Shown here: positions 10,931 to 21,777 of the stretch, one piece after another
How positions within the stretch are numbered: the stretch's first letter is position 1
How the letters are laid out: each line of letters opens with the position of its first letter
Source of the DNA: Spongospora subterranea
Lineage: Eukaryota > Endomyxa > Phytomyxea > Plasmodiophorida > Plasmodiophoridae
DNA: 35,832 nucleotides
Direction of reading: 5' to 3'
NCBI GenBank assembly: GCA_900404475.1
Contig: OUQQ01000144.1
Coordinates: 1 to 35,832 of the forward strand
Notes under the pieces: model-generated
Seen by the model: only the letters and a program-made list of their open reading frames with translations
Told to the model about the DNA's origin: nothing
Databases searched by the model: none
Position numbers and translations under genes: made by a program

Positions 10931-11100
10931 ATGTCTTCCAAACCACGCGAACAATCCATTCGAGTGGCAGGTATGTTATGGTTTTCGTGGTGGATTTCAT
11001 AATTGATTTTACCTCTTCAGAGCCCACTAGCGAGGTCGTTGTTGCCAGTATAACTGACAATCACATTCCAGACACTACTGTTAAAACTGAAGTGGATTAA
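10931..11100 (+). CDS. Possible small two-exon gene, product unknown
   Basis: ATG at 10931 opens MSSKPREQSIRVA, followed by a good donor (GCAG|GTATGTTATG at 10971) and an acceptor (CCTCTTCAG|AG at 11020). The second exon continues in phase for EPTSEVVVASITDNHIPDTT to a TAA at 11100, giving 39 residues. The consensus splice sites and matching phase are the only support; no family was recognised. It could instead be the last two exons of a longer gene or the leader of the copia element that begins at 11184. Confidence 0.3.
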
Positions 11101-11183
11101 CCCTCTCTGATAGTATATATTGTGTTCCCCCTACTTGCCCGTTTATCGAATTCGCATAGATTAAGAGTCCCATACTCTCGAGC

Positions 11184-12103
11184 ATGACGCCGGAGGAGGC
11201 GTCACCAATCTCGCACATGCTGGATGACGAATTGGACGACGAGATCAAACGGTTGGAGCGGCAGCACAAGATCGAGCACTTACAGCAGCTTCGGTCTTGT
11301 GCTGAGATTACCTCAGAACGCTCCGACATCAAGACCGGATCAATACTTGATAGGGTGGAAATACCCAAATTTGACGGTAAGGACAGTAATCTCCATCTCT
11401 GGGTTCAAAACGCTGCCCTGTATCTCCATGCGAAGGATTTAGGAGGCATTGGTGGAATGGACACAGACGGGCGCCCGTCTAAAGCCTTGCCCGTTGTCAA
11501 CACCAAGGATAGTTCGGTCAAGGTCTTCGTGCTCTGTCCTTGATCCAATCAAACCTAATCAGTGATAACGTAGGGCGCATTGCCAACATCACGCAATGCA
11601 AATCTTCAGCCCAAGCGTGGAGAGCGATATACCATGTCTACCACAGAGCCCACTAGATCTGTAATGATCAAGCGATCCACAGTTTTATATCCATCAGACA
11701 AGAAGAGGACGAGCCAACCAGACTATTCGCCTCACCAATGTCTGAAGCGGTCTCTGGAGTCAGATCAGTTGTACCTGACTCTTCGCTCCGCATTACTGCT
11801 GAATTTGAAGCAATCATCATGCTATTAGCAACCCACAGCCGGTTTTCGACCCTCGTGAGCATCATAAATGCACAGGATCAGGACGTACAGTTAACAATAC
11901 AAAAACTGACTTCCATGATGCTTGAGGAAGAAATGTTGGAGCAAATCCCTCCCGAATTCCCATCGGCGTCAATGGCCGAATTAAATTCAGAAGATGAAGT
12001 CCAACGATTGCAAGATACATCCCGGGAAGCACCCCAATGCGAAATGCTTTACACAATTTCCCGAGAAGGCACCATCGGGATGGAAGCACCATCGCATCAA
12101 TAA
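11184..12103 (+). pseudogene. Ty1/copia element A, gag region
   Basis: An acidic N-terminal frame (11184-11543) contains VEIPKFDGKDSNLHLWVQ, the usual start of the copia gag fold. After a frameshift near 11540 the gag helices continue in 11738-12103, with VQLTIQKLTSMMLEEEMLEQ, the typical last gag helix. A further shift leads at 11994-12100 to CKIHPGKHPNAKC, a CCHC/CHHC-like knuckle of the type placed just before the protease. Gag would form the particle around the element RNA. At least two frameshifts and one internal stop make it non-functional as one frame. No convincing 5' LTR or primer-binding site was seen before 11184. Confidence 0.75.
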
Positions 12104-12159
12104 TACACCAAGAAGCGAATCACTTTATCCTCTGCAACTGGCACTTTCTTCAACCACAT

Positions 12160-13875
12160 CACCACCTTTGCGGTCGACTAGTTGGACTGTAGACAGTGCC
12201 TGTAATCAGCACATGGCGTTTGAGCGAAAATTGTTAAAAGACTTTGATGCCCACAATAGGGTTCAAGTATCGTTGGGGGATAGTTTACAAATCAGCGTTG
12301 CCGGTGAAGGCACCGGAAAGGCTATCCTGAACGGTACAGAACTCGAGTCCATGACGTCTTACATGTCCCGACACTTAGCCGAAACTTGCTGTCTGTCGGT
12401 CAGAGCACAAGGCGTGGAATCAAGTTCCTGTTTGATAACGATCGATTATACATCTACAGCAAGGATAATTGGAAAATCCCTGAAGGAATCATTATCGGGT
12501 CTGCAAGTCGGGGGGCTGATAACTTATATAATCTCCCTGGTCACCAACACAATTATCTTCGAAAAGAAGCGCGAAATTCGGCTCTAAATTGCTCACAAGG
12601 AAGACTTGCGTCCGTTTCGTGGGACCTGTGGCACAAAAGACTATGAACGCTTGTGGTCTTCGAGAAATGATTGGGACCAGCGAAACTCAAGGTGACATCA
12701 ACGCGATTACCAAGAATTGTCATGGTTGTTTCAAAGGAAAAATGATAGGAGGCCATTTTCCAAAGCGGTCAGAGACAGTCTTCACACGTCCCCTGGAATG
12801 CGTTTCAACTGACATTAAGGGCCCTTATCCTGCCACTTCTCTATTCTTCAACTCGATCTACATCATAACATTCATTGACCATTACACTCGATATTTGAGA
12901 GTTTATTTCCTTAAAAACAAGTCAGAAGCCTTGTCTGCTCTAAAACAAGTTGAACAGGACTCATCTTTCCAAGTAGGAGACATCCCACACAGATTAAAAA
13001 TTCTTCAGAGCGATAATGCTGGCGAATATACATCGACCGAATGTAAGGAGTACTATGCGAAACGACATATATTCCACAGAACAAGCGTTGCGTATGATCC
13101 CGAACAGAATGGAATCGCTGAACGAGTGAATCGCACCATTGATACGGCTGCGGAAAGTGCCAGACATCAGGCTGGCTTACCAGGACAATACTGGGGGTTT
13201 GCGATTGCTGCCGCCGTACATGTCATCAACAGAAGACCTCATAGCGCATTACCAAATAATATCTCACCTTATGAAGCATGGTTTGGTACTAAACCAGACC
13301 CATCGTATATGCGAGTATTCGGGTGCGACGCATGATCGTTCGTGCATAAACGACTAAAGAAAGGACTGTTTCCCAAGGCCACCCCAGCCGTTTTCATTGG
13401 GTATGGTCAAAACCAAAAGGCTTATCAACTATGGGACCCCGTCAAGAAGAAAATGTACACCAGCTGAAGAGTCAAATTCATTGAAGACTCATTCACGTTC
13501 TGGAAATTGACCTCGAAGACCGACGATCGCCAAACAACAAATGATATATACCAGGACGACATTCAACCGAACCTGGAGCAGTTGGATCCAAGCGCCACCG
13601 AAGATAAGGTTGAAGACGGAAATCGGGAAGATGAATTTATCGACACACAACCCTCAACAGAGACTCAAGCCGGCGACAGTAATCGCGAAGAAGTCCTAGA
13701 CGGATCAAACTCAATCGAAAATGAAGTCGAAGATAGTGATGATGAAGATGAGGTGATAGACAAGGAGAGCGCATCGGATCCGCTGATCCCTTCTCCACGA
13801 AGGTCATCTAGATTCAGAAGGCCGCCCGAAAATTTGGATATTCTCCAACGCCGCATGTACCTCGAATACTATTGA
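12160..13875 (+). pseudogene. Ty1/copia element A, protease and integrase
   Basis: The aspartic protease block has WTVDSACNQHM near 12183, where copia proteases read W-x-x-DSG/A-x-x-H-M. After a frameshift comes a GAG-pre-integrase segment ending in LWHKRL (12570-12646). The integrase frame 12589-13335 has the catalytic acids Asp 12811, Asp 13012 (SDNAGEY) and Glu 13120 (NGIAERVNRT), a DD35E spacing. TGA stops interrupt the same frame at 13333 and 13465. Between and after them the reading continues with KGLFPKATPAVFIGYG and an acidic linker (13507-13875). The integrase would insert the DNA copy into the host genome. The frame is well preserved between the breaks, so decay is fairly recent. 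Confidence 0.88.
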
Positions 13876-13918
13876 CATTACAGAATCAGAACCTCTCAGC
13901 AAACCAGACATATCAGAC

Positions 13919-14404
13919 ATGCTTTGCTCCGAGATCCAACTTCCTTCATCGGTTCATGATGCGATAACAAGCCCATTAGCTGGATATTGGCGCGATGCCC
14001 TGATAGATAAGCACAAGAACATGGTACGATTCCGTACATTCGACCTCGTCACCCGTACCCCCAAAATCAAACCAATCAAGTGCAAATGGGTATTTACCGT
14101 AAAGCCTAGGAAGGACGATTCAGGATTGGTGGGGAAGTTCAAGGCCAGGCTGGTAGCGAAAGGGTTTTCGCAGCGTTTCGGCGTCGACTACAATGAAACT
14201 TTTGCCCCTGTGGCTCACCAGGAATCCTTGAGAACACTACTCGCCCTAACAGCACTGCACAGCTTGAGACTTCGCCAATTAGACGAGGTGGGAGCGTAAC
14301 TGAATGGAGATATTGAGGAAGAGCTTTACATGGCCCAGCCCGAAGGATTCAGTACCAGCCCTAACCAGGTATGGAGGCTGAATAAGGCCATATACGGGTT
14401 GAAG
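13919..14404 (+). pseudogene. Ty1/copia element A, reverse transcriptase (truncated)
   Basis: Copia RT starts here with KWVFTVKPRKDDSGLVGKFK and ARLVAKGFSQRFGVDYNETF and APVAHQESLRTLLAL. A TAA stop at 14297 breaks the block, after which YMAQPEGF and KAIYGLKH follow in the same frame to about 14404. The YxDD catalytic motif and all of RNase H are missing, because the sequence turns into an inverted copy of itself at 14405. Confidence 0.85.
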
Positions 14405-14575
14405 CATGTAAAGCTCTTCCTCAATATCTCCATTCAGATACGCTCCCACCACGTCTAATTGGCGAAGTCATAAGCTGTGCTGTGCTGATATGGCGAGCAG
14501 TCTTCTCAAGGATTCCTGATGAGCCACAGGGGCAAAGGTTTCATTGTAGTCGACGCCGAAACGCTGCGAAAAACC
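14160..14575. repeat. Inverted duplication of copia RT (arms 14160-14332 and 14405-14575)
   Basis: The reverse complement of 14405-14575 matches 14160-14332 over about 172 bp with few differences (for example CAGCGTTTCGGCGTCGACTA is shared). Arms are separated by 72 bp. The inverted arm lacks the TAA that interrupts the forward arm, so the two arms are not simply identical copies. A transcript crossing both would fold into a long hairpin. Confidence 0.9.
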
Positions 14576-14589
14576 TTATAGTTATTCCA

Positions 14590-15398
14590 GAGCAAGAGAC
14601 CCTCTTACTTTCTTGTTTGAAATCAATCGATGCAGAAAAATTACGACAAAGCACGTTATGGCTGGCTACGTTCGACAAGTCATTCGACTGGCGACGACCT
14701 CGACATTGATCGATGGAAGAACGCTTCCAAGACTATGTCCCAAGCATTTTCAAGATTGGCGTTCGTATTGAAGCATACTGCTCCTTGGAATCTTGCGTTA
14801 AACCGAAATTTAGTCGCAGGATAGCAAGAAGCGAGCTCTTTATAAACGACAAGATTCCTGTCCAAGAATCCATCGAACGTTTTTTGGACAATCCGATCAG
14901 GGGTGGACATCGACAACGCATTAACAGTGAACAGATACTCTCAGTTCCCGAAAGAGATCGAAGACTTCGCCCTCAACCACTTGACCCAACTGGAGACGTG
15001 ATCCAGGACGATCCAATTAAGGAATGCAGGGGCGACATTTTGACTGAAAGTCATGAGCTGGAATCAGCGCCATTAGTTCTTGATCTGCAGTTTATATATG
15101 GCGTCTTCAACGCTGCCAGTATGCCGCAAACTGTTCGATTCGGTTTGAATGAGTACTTCTTAGGAGCAATCATGTTTCCAACGGCTGCCATTTTACGGGA
15201 ACTGTGATTGTGGAGCAAAGTGGCATATATTATGACGGTTTGATGAAATCCAAAAAACTAAGATGGATCCGGCCTGATAACCAGGAAAATGGTTTTTTCG
15301 TTTACCGATGCTGGTACGTCAGACGCGCAGATGTAGGGAACTCAAACGAAGTATTGGTTGAAGATCGAACTAGCAATGACTATTTTGAAATGGGATAA
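14590..15398 (+). pseudogene. Unrecognised open frames, possibly one broken gene
   Basis: One frame is open from about 14590 to 15207 with a single TGA at 14707-14709. It includes EERFQDYVPSIFKIGVRIEA and LVLDLQFIYGVFNAASMPQT. Another frame, 15204-15398, overlaps its end and reads IVEQSGIYYDGLMKSKKLRW and NGFFVYRCWYVRRADVG. The composition looks coding and the two could be one gene split by a frameshift. I do not recognise the product. The location straight after a truncated copia RT suggests element-derived DNA, but no retroelement motif is present. Confidence 0.35.
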
Positions 15399-15432
15399 AT
15401 TTTCGTCCTCTGTCGCGTTCATGTTTGATATA

Positions 15433-15560
15433 ATGTCTTGGGCGTGTGGTTTCTCTGTTTATTTCGGCCATTATATGATGTCTTGGGTGTGTGGTTTCTC
15501 TGTTTATTTCGGCCATTATATGATGTCTTGGGTGTGCGGTTTCTCTGTTTACCTCGGCTA
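15433..15560 (+). repeat. Tandem repeat, 3 copies of 45 bp
   Basis: Units start at 15433, 15478 and 15523, each beginning ATGTCTTGGG. The first two differ by one base (GGC/GGT) and the third diverges after about 30 bp. The 45 bp period keeps frame (15 codons, MSWVCGFSVYFGHYM), and an open frame runs through 15358-15561, but this may be chance. The flank carries short TGTGTGG-type runs. Confidence 0.9.
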
Positions 15561-15561
15561 A

Positions 15562-16266
15562 AGCACCATGGACTTTCTTGGGTGTTTCAAATTAATCCCC
15601 GGATTAATCTAGGGTTGGGTGTGTCAGGGTGTGTGACACACCAAAAACTACCGTACTGTGGTTGTACATAGCGATTTCAGATTTGAGTGTGTAATTATTG
15701 TGCGTGGCCTTTGAGTGTATAATGAGTGTGTCTATCCCGAAATTACTGAACGTGTGTCGATGATCATTTCCATCTTTTTGAGATAAGTATGCCGATGTTT
15801 GAAAGCAGAGGTTCACATCCAGTGCCCCAATGTGGACATTAGTTTTGGATAATACTACTTCGTTGCGATTGTGCCGAATGGAAAGCAGAAGTCGATAGAG
15901 AACCTCCAGTTTTGTTTTTAACCCATCTGCATCTGGTGTCGAAGGGACTTATTCATTTGCGATAAATGAAATATCGTCGTATTTGTTTCAAATCTCATTC
16001 ACACTTCAGTCTTAATTTCCATAACTACTGCTCTCGTTTCCATTTAAGGTTCACGCCGCTGATGAGTTGATGCAAATGCTCGTAAAATCTCAAACACTAC
16101 AATCAATCTCGATTGTGGAAAAATAAGAGGTGTCATTCAACTCATCATACTATGTTATTTTTTGCGAAAAAAGCTGGTCAATGGAACCAACAAGATTTCG
16201 GGGTGATTAATCGAACGCGTGCCGCGGGGGCTGGGGAATTTCATCAGCTAACGTTTTCAGGGCAAC
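15562..16266. other. Intergenic, upstream of the coiled-coil gene
   Basis: No gene seen. It contains a GTGTGTCAGGGTGTGTGACA imperfect palindrome near 15620 and scattered TGAGTGTG runs. A TTTTCAG just before 16261 could be the 3' end of an intron in the 5' untranslated region of the next gene. Confidence 0.4.
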
Positions 16267-17085
16267 ATGACCTCAATGGCTGAGTCTTCACCCAATCGGT
16301 TGGACGTATTGCTGAGCAAACCATTGAGGCGCCCTAATGCCCGGAAAATGGCCAAGACCATGGCGGCAGCTTCCTTACCGTTACTGAAAAATATCCCAAA
16401 TCTCGGACGGAAGAAACCTCGCTCCGATGGCCAGGCTGATTATGAGACAATGGAGGAAGAAATACGTACTCTCAAGGCACAAGTATCCGTCCTGACGAGG
16501 GGGCAACGCCATCTTCGAAACACTGTGCAAATGAAGGACGCGAAATTGATCCAGAAACAACATGAGATCGAGGGGTTTCTATCCAAGGAGAATGGACCAA
16601 TATCTGTCAACATGAAGGCGAAATTATTGCATCAGATGGGGCATGTGCAAGCATACAAGGAAAAAGTCAAGCAACTGAGGAATGAGCTAGAGGAAAGCCA
16701 CAAACAGTTGGCGGGATTACGCCATAAATGCCGATTTAGTCAGCTGGAAGAATTACGCATTCAAGTGGAGGAGTTCTACGCTGAAGTCTTGCGTCTGAGG
16801 GGGAAACGACTAGGAGACGTAGACATGGCGGTGGGGGCGGTGAAGACACTGGAAAAGGATTTACGGGTACATTGTTCGGCGGTCAATTTGCGGAAACAGT
16901 TGTCCGAACTGAAAGGGCGGGATGGACTGTTGAGCGAGGAACTGGAGAACAATCTGAGTTATCTGCTCAATGAGAGGCGACGGCTATTGCACGAGCAGGA
17001 CGTCAACTTCCTATCAGATAGGGACCTGTTTGCTCGAAATTTTCGATTAGCGAAGTCATTAATCTCACAAATTGCCAAAAAATAA
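16267..17085 (+). CDS. Coiled-coil protein, family not firmly recognised
   Basis: A single uninterrupted frame of 272 residues, unusual among the multi-exon neighbours. Residues 1-60 are basic and low in structure (PLRRPNARKMAK). From about 63 to the end the protein is nearly all helical heptads: EEEIRTLKAQVSVLTRGQRH, then KVKQLRNELEESHKQLAGLR, SQLEELRIQVEEFYAEVLRL and SEELENNLSYLLNERRRLLH. The segment with EEFYAEVLRLR faintly resembles ciliary IQCE-type coiled coils, but no IQ motif is present, so I do not assign it. Such proteins usually act as scaffolds in the cytoskeleton or cilium. A near copy of its 3' end lies inverted at 10718-10832. ATG 16267 was chosen as the first in frame; ATG 16276 is a close alternative. 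Confidence 0.7.
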   Translation: MTSMAESSPNRLDVLLSKPLRRPNARKMAKTMAAASLPLLKNIPNLGRKKPRSDGQADYETMEEEIRTLKAQVSVLTRGQRHLRNTVQMKDAKLIQKQHEIEGFLSKENGPISVNMKAKLLHQMGHVQAYKEKVKQLRNELEESHKQLAGLRHKCRFSQLEELRIQVEEFYAEVLRLRGKRLGDVDMAVGAVKTLEKDLRVHCSAVNLRKQLSELKGRDGLLSEELENNLSYLLNERRRLLHEQDVNFLSDRDLFARNFRLAKSLISQIAKK

Positions 17086-17611
17086 AAATGTTTCTGAGTT
17101 TCAATGCTGTAGTAGATCCGCAGTCCTGTCGTGGAATACCTTTGAGGTCGATGAAATCGTTGTCAAAGCATTTCAGATGGAGTAGGTTATTTTGTGGCAC
17201 AATCAATGCTGATTGACCTCAAACAGCAGATTGCAATGCCCGCTCTTCGCGAATCATCACCGGTTGAGACCACTTCCCCTGATGCTGTAAACTACCGACG
17301 ATACTTTATTTCGACGACGTTTTCTATCATTTTTGAAAGTATCCAAATCACCCTCACTCAACTTGACCTTCATTAATTTACGACGACAATATGGCCAAAG
17401 GCACCTCCTAGTGTAGGCTTTTGTCTAAAAGTTCAGAGCCGAATAATTTCGAGATGGAGAGAGCGGTTGATGTCCCATGTCCGTGACTCTCTAAAAACAC
17501 GCAGTATTGGTTAATAGATATATTGGAGATTGGTGGATATGTTTTAAGTCGAAATCGTTTGCGAACACATTCCTGATAAATTTGGTTCCGAAACCCAATA
17601 GCCGCAGAGTA
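17086..17611. other. Gap before CDC23, no confident gene
   Basis: An A-rich AAAAATAAAAATG just after 17085 may be the poly(A) signal of the coiled-coil gene. A short + frame at 17194-17376 (LKQQIAMPALRESSPVETT) looks coding-like but has no start or family, and was not accepted as an exon of CDC23 because the next exon has its own ATG. The remainder presumably holds the CDC23 promoter. Confidence 0.35.
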
Positions 17612-20568
17612 ATGGATGTCGCCGCCCAGGATCTGGCACATGCCATTCCGCTGTTGCTTGACCGCTCGTTGTACCATTCCGCAAAATGGTGGTTTGCATT
17701 CTGGGTTATTTTGCGAAAGTTCATACGCTGTTTTCGTGTTTAGGGCGTCAGAGTTGCTATCATCCTGCAATACAGATGTCAACTTCAGGGAAGGCTCTAA
17801 GGAAGCATCTCCATCATTGCATTGCTCCAACTCTGAATCAGTTCAAATTATGTTGGGACAATCCTTTGCCGGCTTGCGCCAATATCATCGGGCTGTTAAC
17901 GCGTTGTTGAACTGCACTTCTCCTCTAGCTATATTTATTCGCATCTATTCACAATTTCTTCTGGTCAGCTGTTCTGTCTTGTTAATACGAATTGTCTCCT
18001 TTTAATTTTTGGCACCTGGCACCCATGTGGTTATCGTTCGTTTTAATCGCTTTGTTATTTCATCGTCTATAATTTCATATCGGTCTGTGTCAAATGCCAT
18101 GCACTAAATCTCTATCTGAATAGGGTGAAAAGTGCAAAGCGGAAGAACAGACTGAGCTCAGCGACCCGAGGGATAAATCTCAGGTCGCCAACAAGGAGCT
18201 TGTCTCGCTGCGCGACGAATTGTCCGGATTTCATAGCCGCGATCAGCTGGACGGGTTCGGTCTGTACGTGTTTGGTCTGGTGTTGAAGAACCTCGACCTT
18301 CTAGACGCAGCCCGCGACGTCTTGGTTGAATCGGTCAATGCTTTTCCTTGCAATTGGTCGGCCTGGAAAACACTTTCGTCACTCGTTCCCGATCGTGCTG
18401 TGGTACAGTAACAATTCATTACATCATGACGCCCATAATTTAACACCATATTTCGATAGATTATCTTAAGTTTGTAATATCAGGTCCTTCCCTCTCATAT
18501 TTTCCGTTCCCCAGTTTTTTTTTGTTTTCCTCAATTTTGGTTATGCTTTCTGTTCATTTGCTTTTTTTCAATATGGCATTACTGGCTCATCTTTGACTCC
18601 ACAGTTGACATCGCTACCTTTACGTGGTCATTGGATGGTGCAGTTTTTCCTTGCCGATGTCCATTTAGAACTACACAATTCCACTGAAGCGTTGGACATC
18701 GTCAATGACCTTCAGCAGATATTCCCAAACGTGTGTGTGCATTTTACGAGGGGTTAAAGAAATTTTTGTTGCTTCTTCTATCTTCTTTGCTGACAATTGA
18801 TTTGTGTTAACGCATAATATTTCTCTTTCATTGCGATTATTTCTTGTTTTTACGATTAAGAATCTCGTATTCAGGATGCATATATTCTATCTCAAATGGC
18901 GCTCATCTACTACAATGATCGCGATTTCGATCGAGCCCAGGATCTGTTTGAGGAACTACGAGAAAGCGACCCACACCGTCTTGAACAAATGGATACGTAC
19001 TCGAATATCTTATTTGTCAAGGAATCCAAGGGTTCCCTTTCCTATTTGGCTCATAACGCTGTTAAAATCGACAAAGTAAAACGATTGCGCTTCGGGTTCT
19101 TGTTAGCACCGTTTAATTTTGTCACCGATTTCTTTATAAGTGGTTTATCGGAGTTCACTGAGTCGTGTTTGTTTTTCCGGAATTGAACTATACTGGTTTT
19201 GGATTTCCTTTAAATGTCAGATAGACTTTTGAACCATCTTCTTTTCGTCGGTTCCTTCCAACGCCTGGCTACTTGTATTTTCGTTTTTGACCGTAAATAA
19301 TGCTGAGTTAATGCCTCGTCGTCTTTTCACTTCCATGTCATCCATTATATTTTTGTAGTACTGCCCTGAAACTTGCTGTATCATCGGCAACTATTACAGT
19401 CTTCGATGTGAGCATGAAAAGGCCGTCTTGTATTTTCAGCGCGCCCTGAAATTGAATCCGAATTACCTGAGTGCATGGACGTTGATGGGCCACGAATACG
19501 TCGAGCTCCGCAACACGGTATGGTTGTACAAACTCTTGTGTATTGTCTGAATCATGTTGGTGCTGTACTATTACTTCCGATTTTCCAATTTTTGATGCGT
19601 TTCACACAATTCCCCGGTTTTAGGAACTATATTTTCCTTTTTCAGAATGCGGCGATCAATGCTTATCGGCGTGCAGTTGATATTAATGCCAAGGATTATC
19701 GGGCATGGTATGGCTTAGGCCAGACCTACGAGTTGCTACAGGTACATTGCATTGACAGTAGCATGTGTTTTTATCAACATGCACTAATTGTTTGTGTAAA
19801 CAATCGATCGTCTGTTTAGTTGTTTTCAACAATGACCAAATGAGGTTCAACAGTATTAATGTTCTTGCAGATGCATACTTACGCATTGTATTATTTCGGT
19901 AAAGCAACGCACGTGCGCCCTTTTGATCCGCGAATGTGGTGTGCCATGGCCGATTCATACGAGAAGCTGGATCTGATTGATGACGCCATCCGTTGCTTCA
20001 AACGCGCCGAATCCAACAACGACCGTGAAGGAATTGCTCTTTCCAAACTGGCCAAGCTCTACGCGGCCACCAATGAACCCAAAAAGGTCATCTTCGATGT
20101 CTCATATTTTAGATTTTACATACGGTTAACCTGCCTCGAATATCACTGGTCAACTCTCGTGCTGTTTTGTTCACATCCACTGTTTTCCCAGTCAACGTTT
20201 TCTAGATGCTTTTCAATGTCTAACATTCATGTCGCAGTGGGTTGATTTTTTAAGTTCAGGCTTGTATATATTATAAAAAGGTCGTGGAAAGGTACGATCA
20301 GCTACACTGTAATGGCGGTGACGATGAAGAGGGTAGCGCTCCCGCCAGCGTTGATATTATCGATCCACTTTTGTTCTTGGCGCAGTATCACAAGGCAAGC
20401 GGGGACCTGACGGAGGCGGACCGCTGTTGTACCCGTCTGCTGGAGACGTCGGCTAGCGAAGAAGCCAAATCTATCCAGAAGGAGATTCACCAGTTACGGT
20501 CATCGTCCCGTTGCCAAAATTCGTATACCAGGAGCAGTGAGGATTATTCGATGTCCATGTCACCTTAA
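17612..20568 (+). CDS. CDC23: Anaphase-promoting complex subunit CDC23/APC8
   Basis: Nine exons with consistent phase: 17612-17688, 17744-17963, 18124-18402, 18605-18730, 18875-19075, 19359-19517, 19646-19741, 19871-20086, 20260-20568; 560 residues (human 597). The start has LYHSAKWASELL, like human LLHSSKWSAELA. Later blocks are strong matches: [89 protein letters not shown] and [15 protein letters not shown]. These are tetratricopeptide repeats of the TPR superhelix that scaffolds the APC/C ubiquitin ligase and binds Ile-Arg tails of its activators. The C-terminal tail is Ser-rich ([10 protein letters not shown]) and could be phosphorylated. The N-terminus is shorter than in humans. Intact, conserved gene. 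Confidence 0.95.
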
Positions 20569-21434
20569 ACTACAGATTTTGACTATCCTCACTTACGGTC
20601 TTCAATCATTATGTCAGAACTACTTTTGTTTCTTGGAGAATGAGACAGTTTCGTCTTTTTTGGCGAAGGCACTGATGTCCAACGCTAGAGCATGATCTGG
20701 CGTTGTGTGTTCTTTGAGCGTTGCTTTATTTCACGCGATTTTTTCTTTCAAAATCGTTTTTAGTCCATGTTCACGGAACCACAGGTGCAATCAGGTTTGG
20801 ATTACCGGTATCTTGGTTATTCGAGAAATAATAGAATAAATATACAATTTTTTTGCTAATGCCCAGCGAATCTTTCATCGAACGTTGGGGCTGTCGTATT
20901 GACTCCACTAAGACAGCTATTTCAGGTTGTATTGTAGGTTATTTGCCTTGTATAATTTTTTCAATTGCCCTTTCAATTGAGCGGAATATTGAAGGTTTCC
21001 GTTTGCATCATTAATGAATCCGCTCATGTGTCTCTCCTATACAAGTTTCTCGTAGTTTTTTTCGATGCCCCAGTTCACGAGCACTTCGATGACCGCAACG
21101 GTTCGCTCATTATAACCCCCAGACGTGTTAATATGAATGAAGGAGGCCTGGAAGCGTTGTTAATTCAACACATTGTGAAGTGAGAGGTCGATATGTACAA
21201 ATATTTTGCGTAATGGGAGTGATATGAGAAGATAAATCACTCGCCTCGGCTAACGGTCGCTTGTCCTGACGCAATGCTCAACAAAGCAGGACCAATCTTA
21301 ACACGTTAAAAGGGATTTTTAACAAGAGGAACGGTTGAAGTTCTTGCCATTGATGACGGCATTTACAACTTGTGACTCTCTCAAGTGGCACATTTTCCGA
21401 CTCTGATGGTAAAATGTGTTGTCACTTTGAAAAT
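20569..21434. other. Intergenic, 3' of CDC23
   Basis: No gene recognised. AATAAA-like signals (AATAGAATAAATATAC near 20830) could end CDC23 transcripts. A 72-codon frame at 20965-21183 has no recognisable features. Confidence 0.35.
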
Positions 21435-21777
21435 CACTTTGAACGAGGGGAATGTAGTGCCGGAGTGTTAGGGCCGACTAAGATTCGGATCGCAGGATGG
21501 GTGAATCTCCCTCTCTTGTTAATACAATCTTTTTTTCCTATCTTTCTACTTGCAACTGGCTACTCCAGTACCGAGGCGTTCCTGCCGATGGAGTACTTTT
21601 GGCCAAACGCCTCGGTACTGGAGTAGCCAGTTGCAAGTAGAAAGCTAGGAAAACAAGGATTGTTGAAATGGGCTTGCTTAGAAAACACTCTATATTATAA
21701 AAATGAGAGATGGAGATTCACCCATCTTGCGATCCGAATCTTAACGCTGCGGCACTACATTCCTCTCGTTCAAAGTG
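21435..21777. mobile_element. Foldback hairpin, 343 bp (arms 21435-21580 and 21606-21777)
   Basis: The left arm begins CACTTTGAACGAGGGGAATG and the right arm ends with its reverse complement (CATTCCTCTCGTTCAAAGTG). Matching continues inwards through GATTCGGATCGCAGGATGGG and CTACTTGCAACTGGCTACTC to a 25 bp loop at 21581-21605. The innermost 40 bp are almost perfect. The right arm contains an extra AT-rich piece, which is repeated directly outside at 21799-21840. No coding capacity. It resembles a non-autonomous foldback element or miniature inverted-repeat element; no target-site duplication could be fixed by eye. Confidence 0.8.

Noticed and set aside
15433..15560. CRISPR-like array
   Set aside because: Three contiguous 45 bp units without spacers in a eukaryotic, intron-rich setting; it is a plain tandem repeat.
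17194..17376. Short + frame with LKQQIAMPALRE as a first exon of CDC23
   Set aside because: Although reminiscent of the CDC23 N-terminus, there is no in-phase donor linking it to 17612, which has its own ATG and a better match.
17408..17830. A 140-codon minus-strand frame at the start of CDC23
   Set aside because: Overlaps CDC23 exons 1-2, which match the family well on the + strand.
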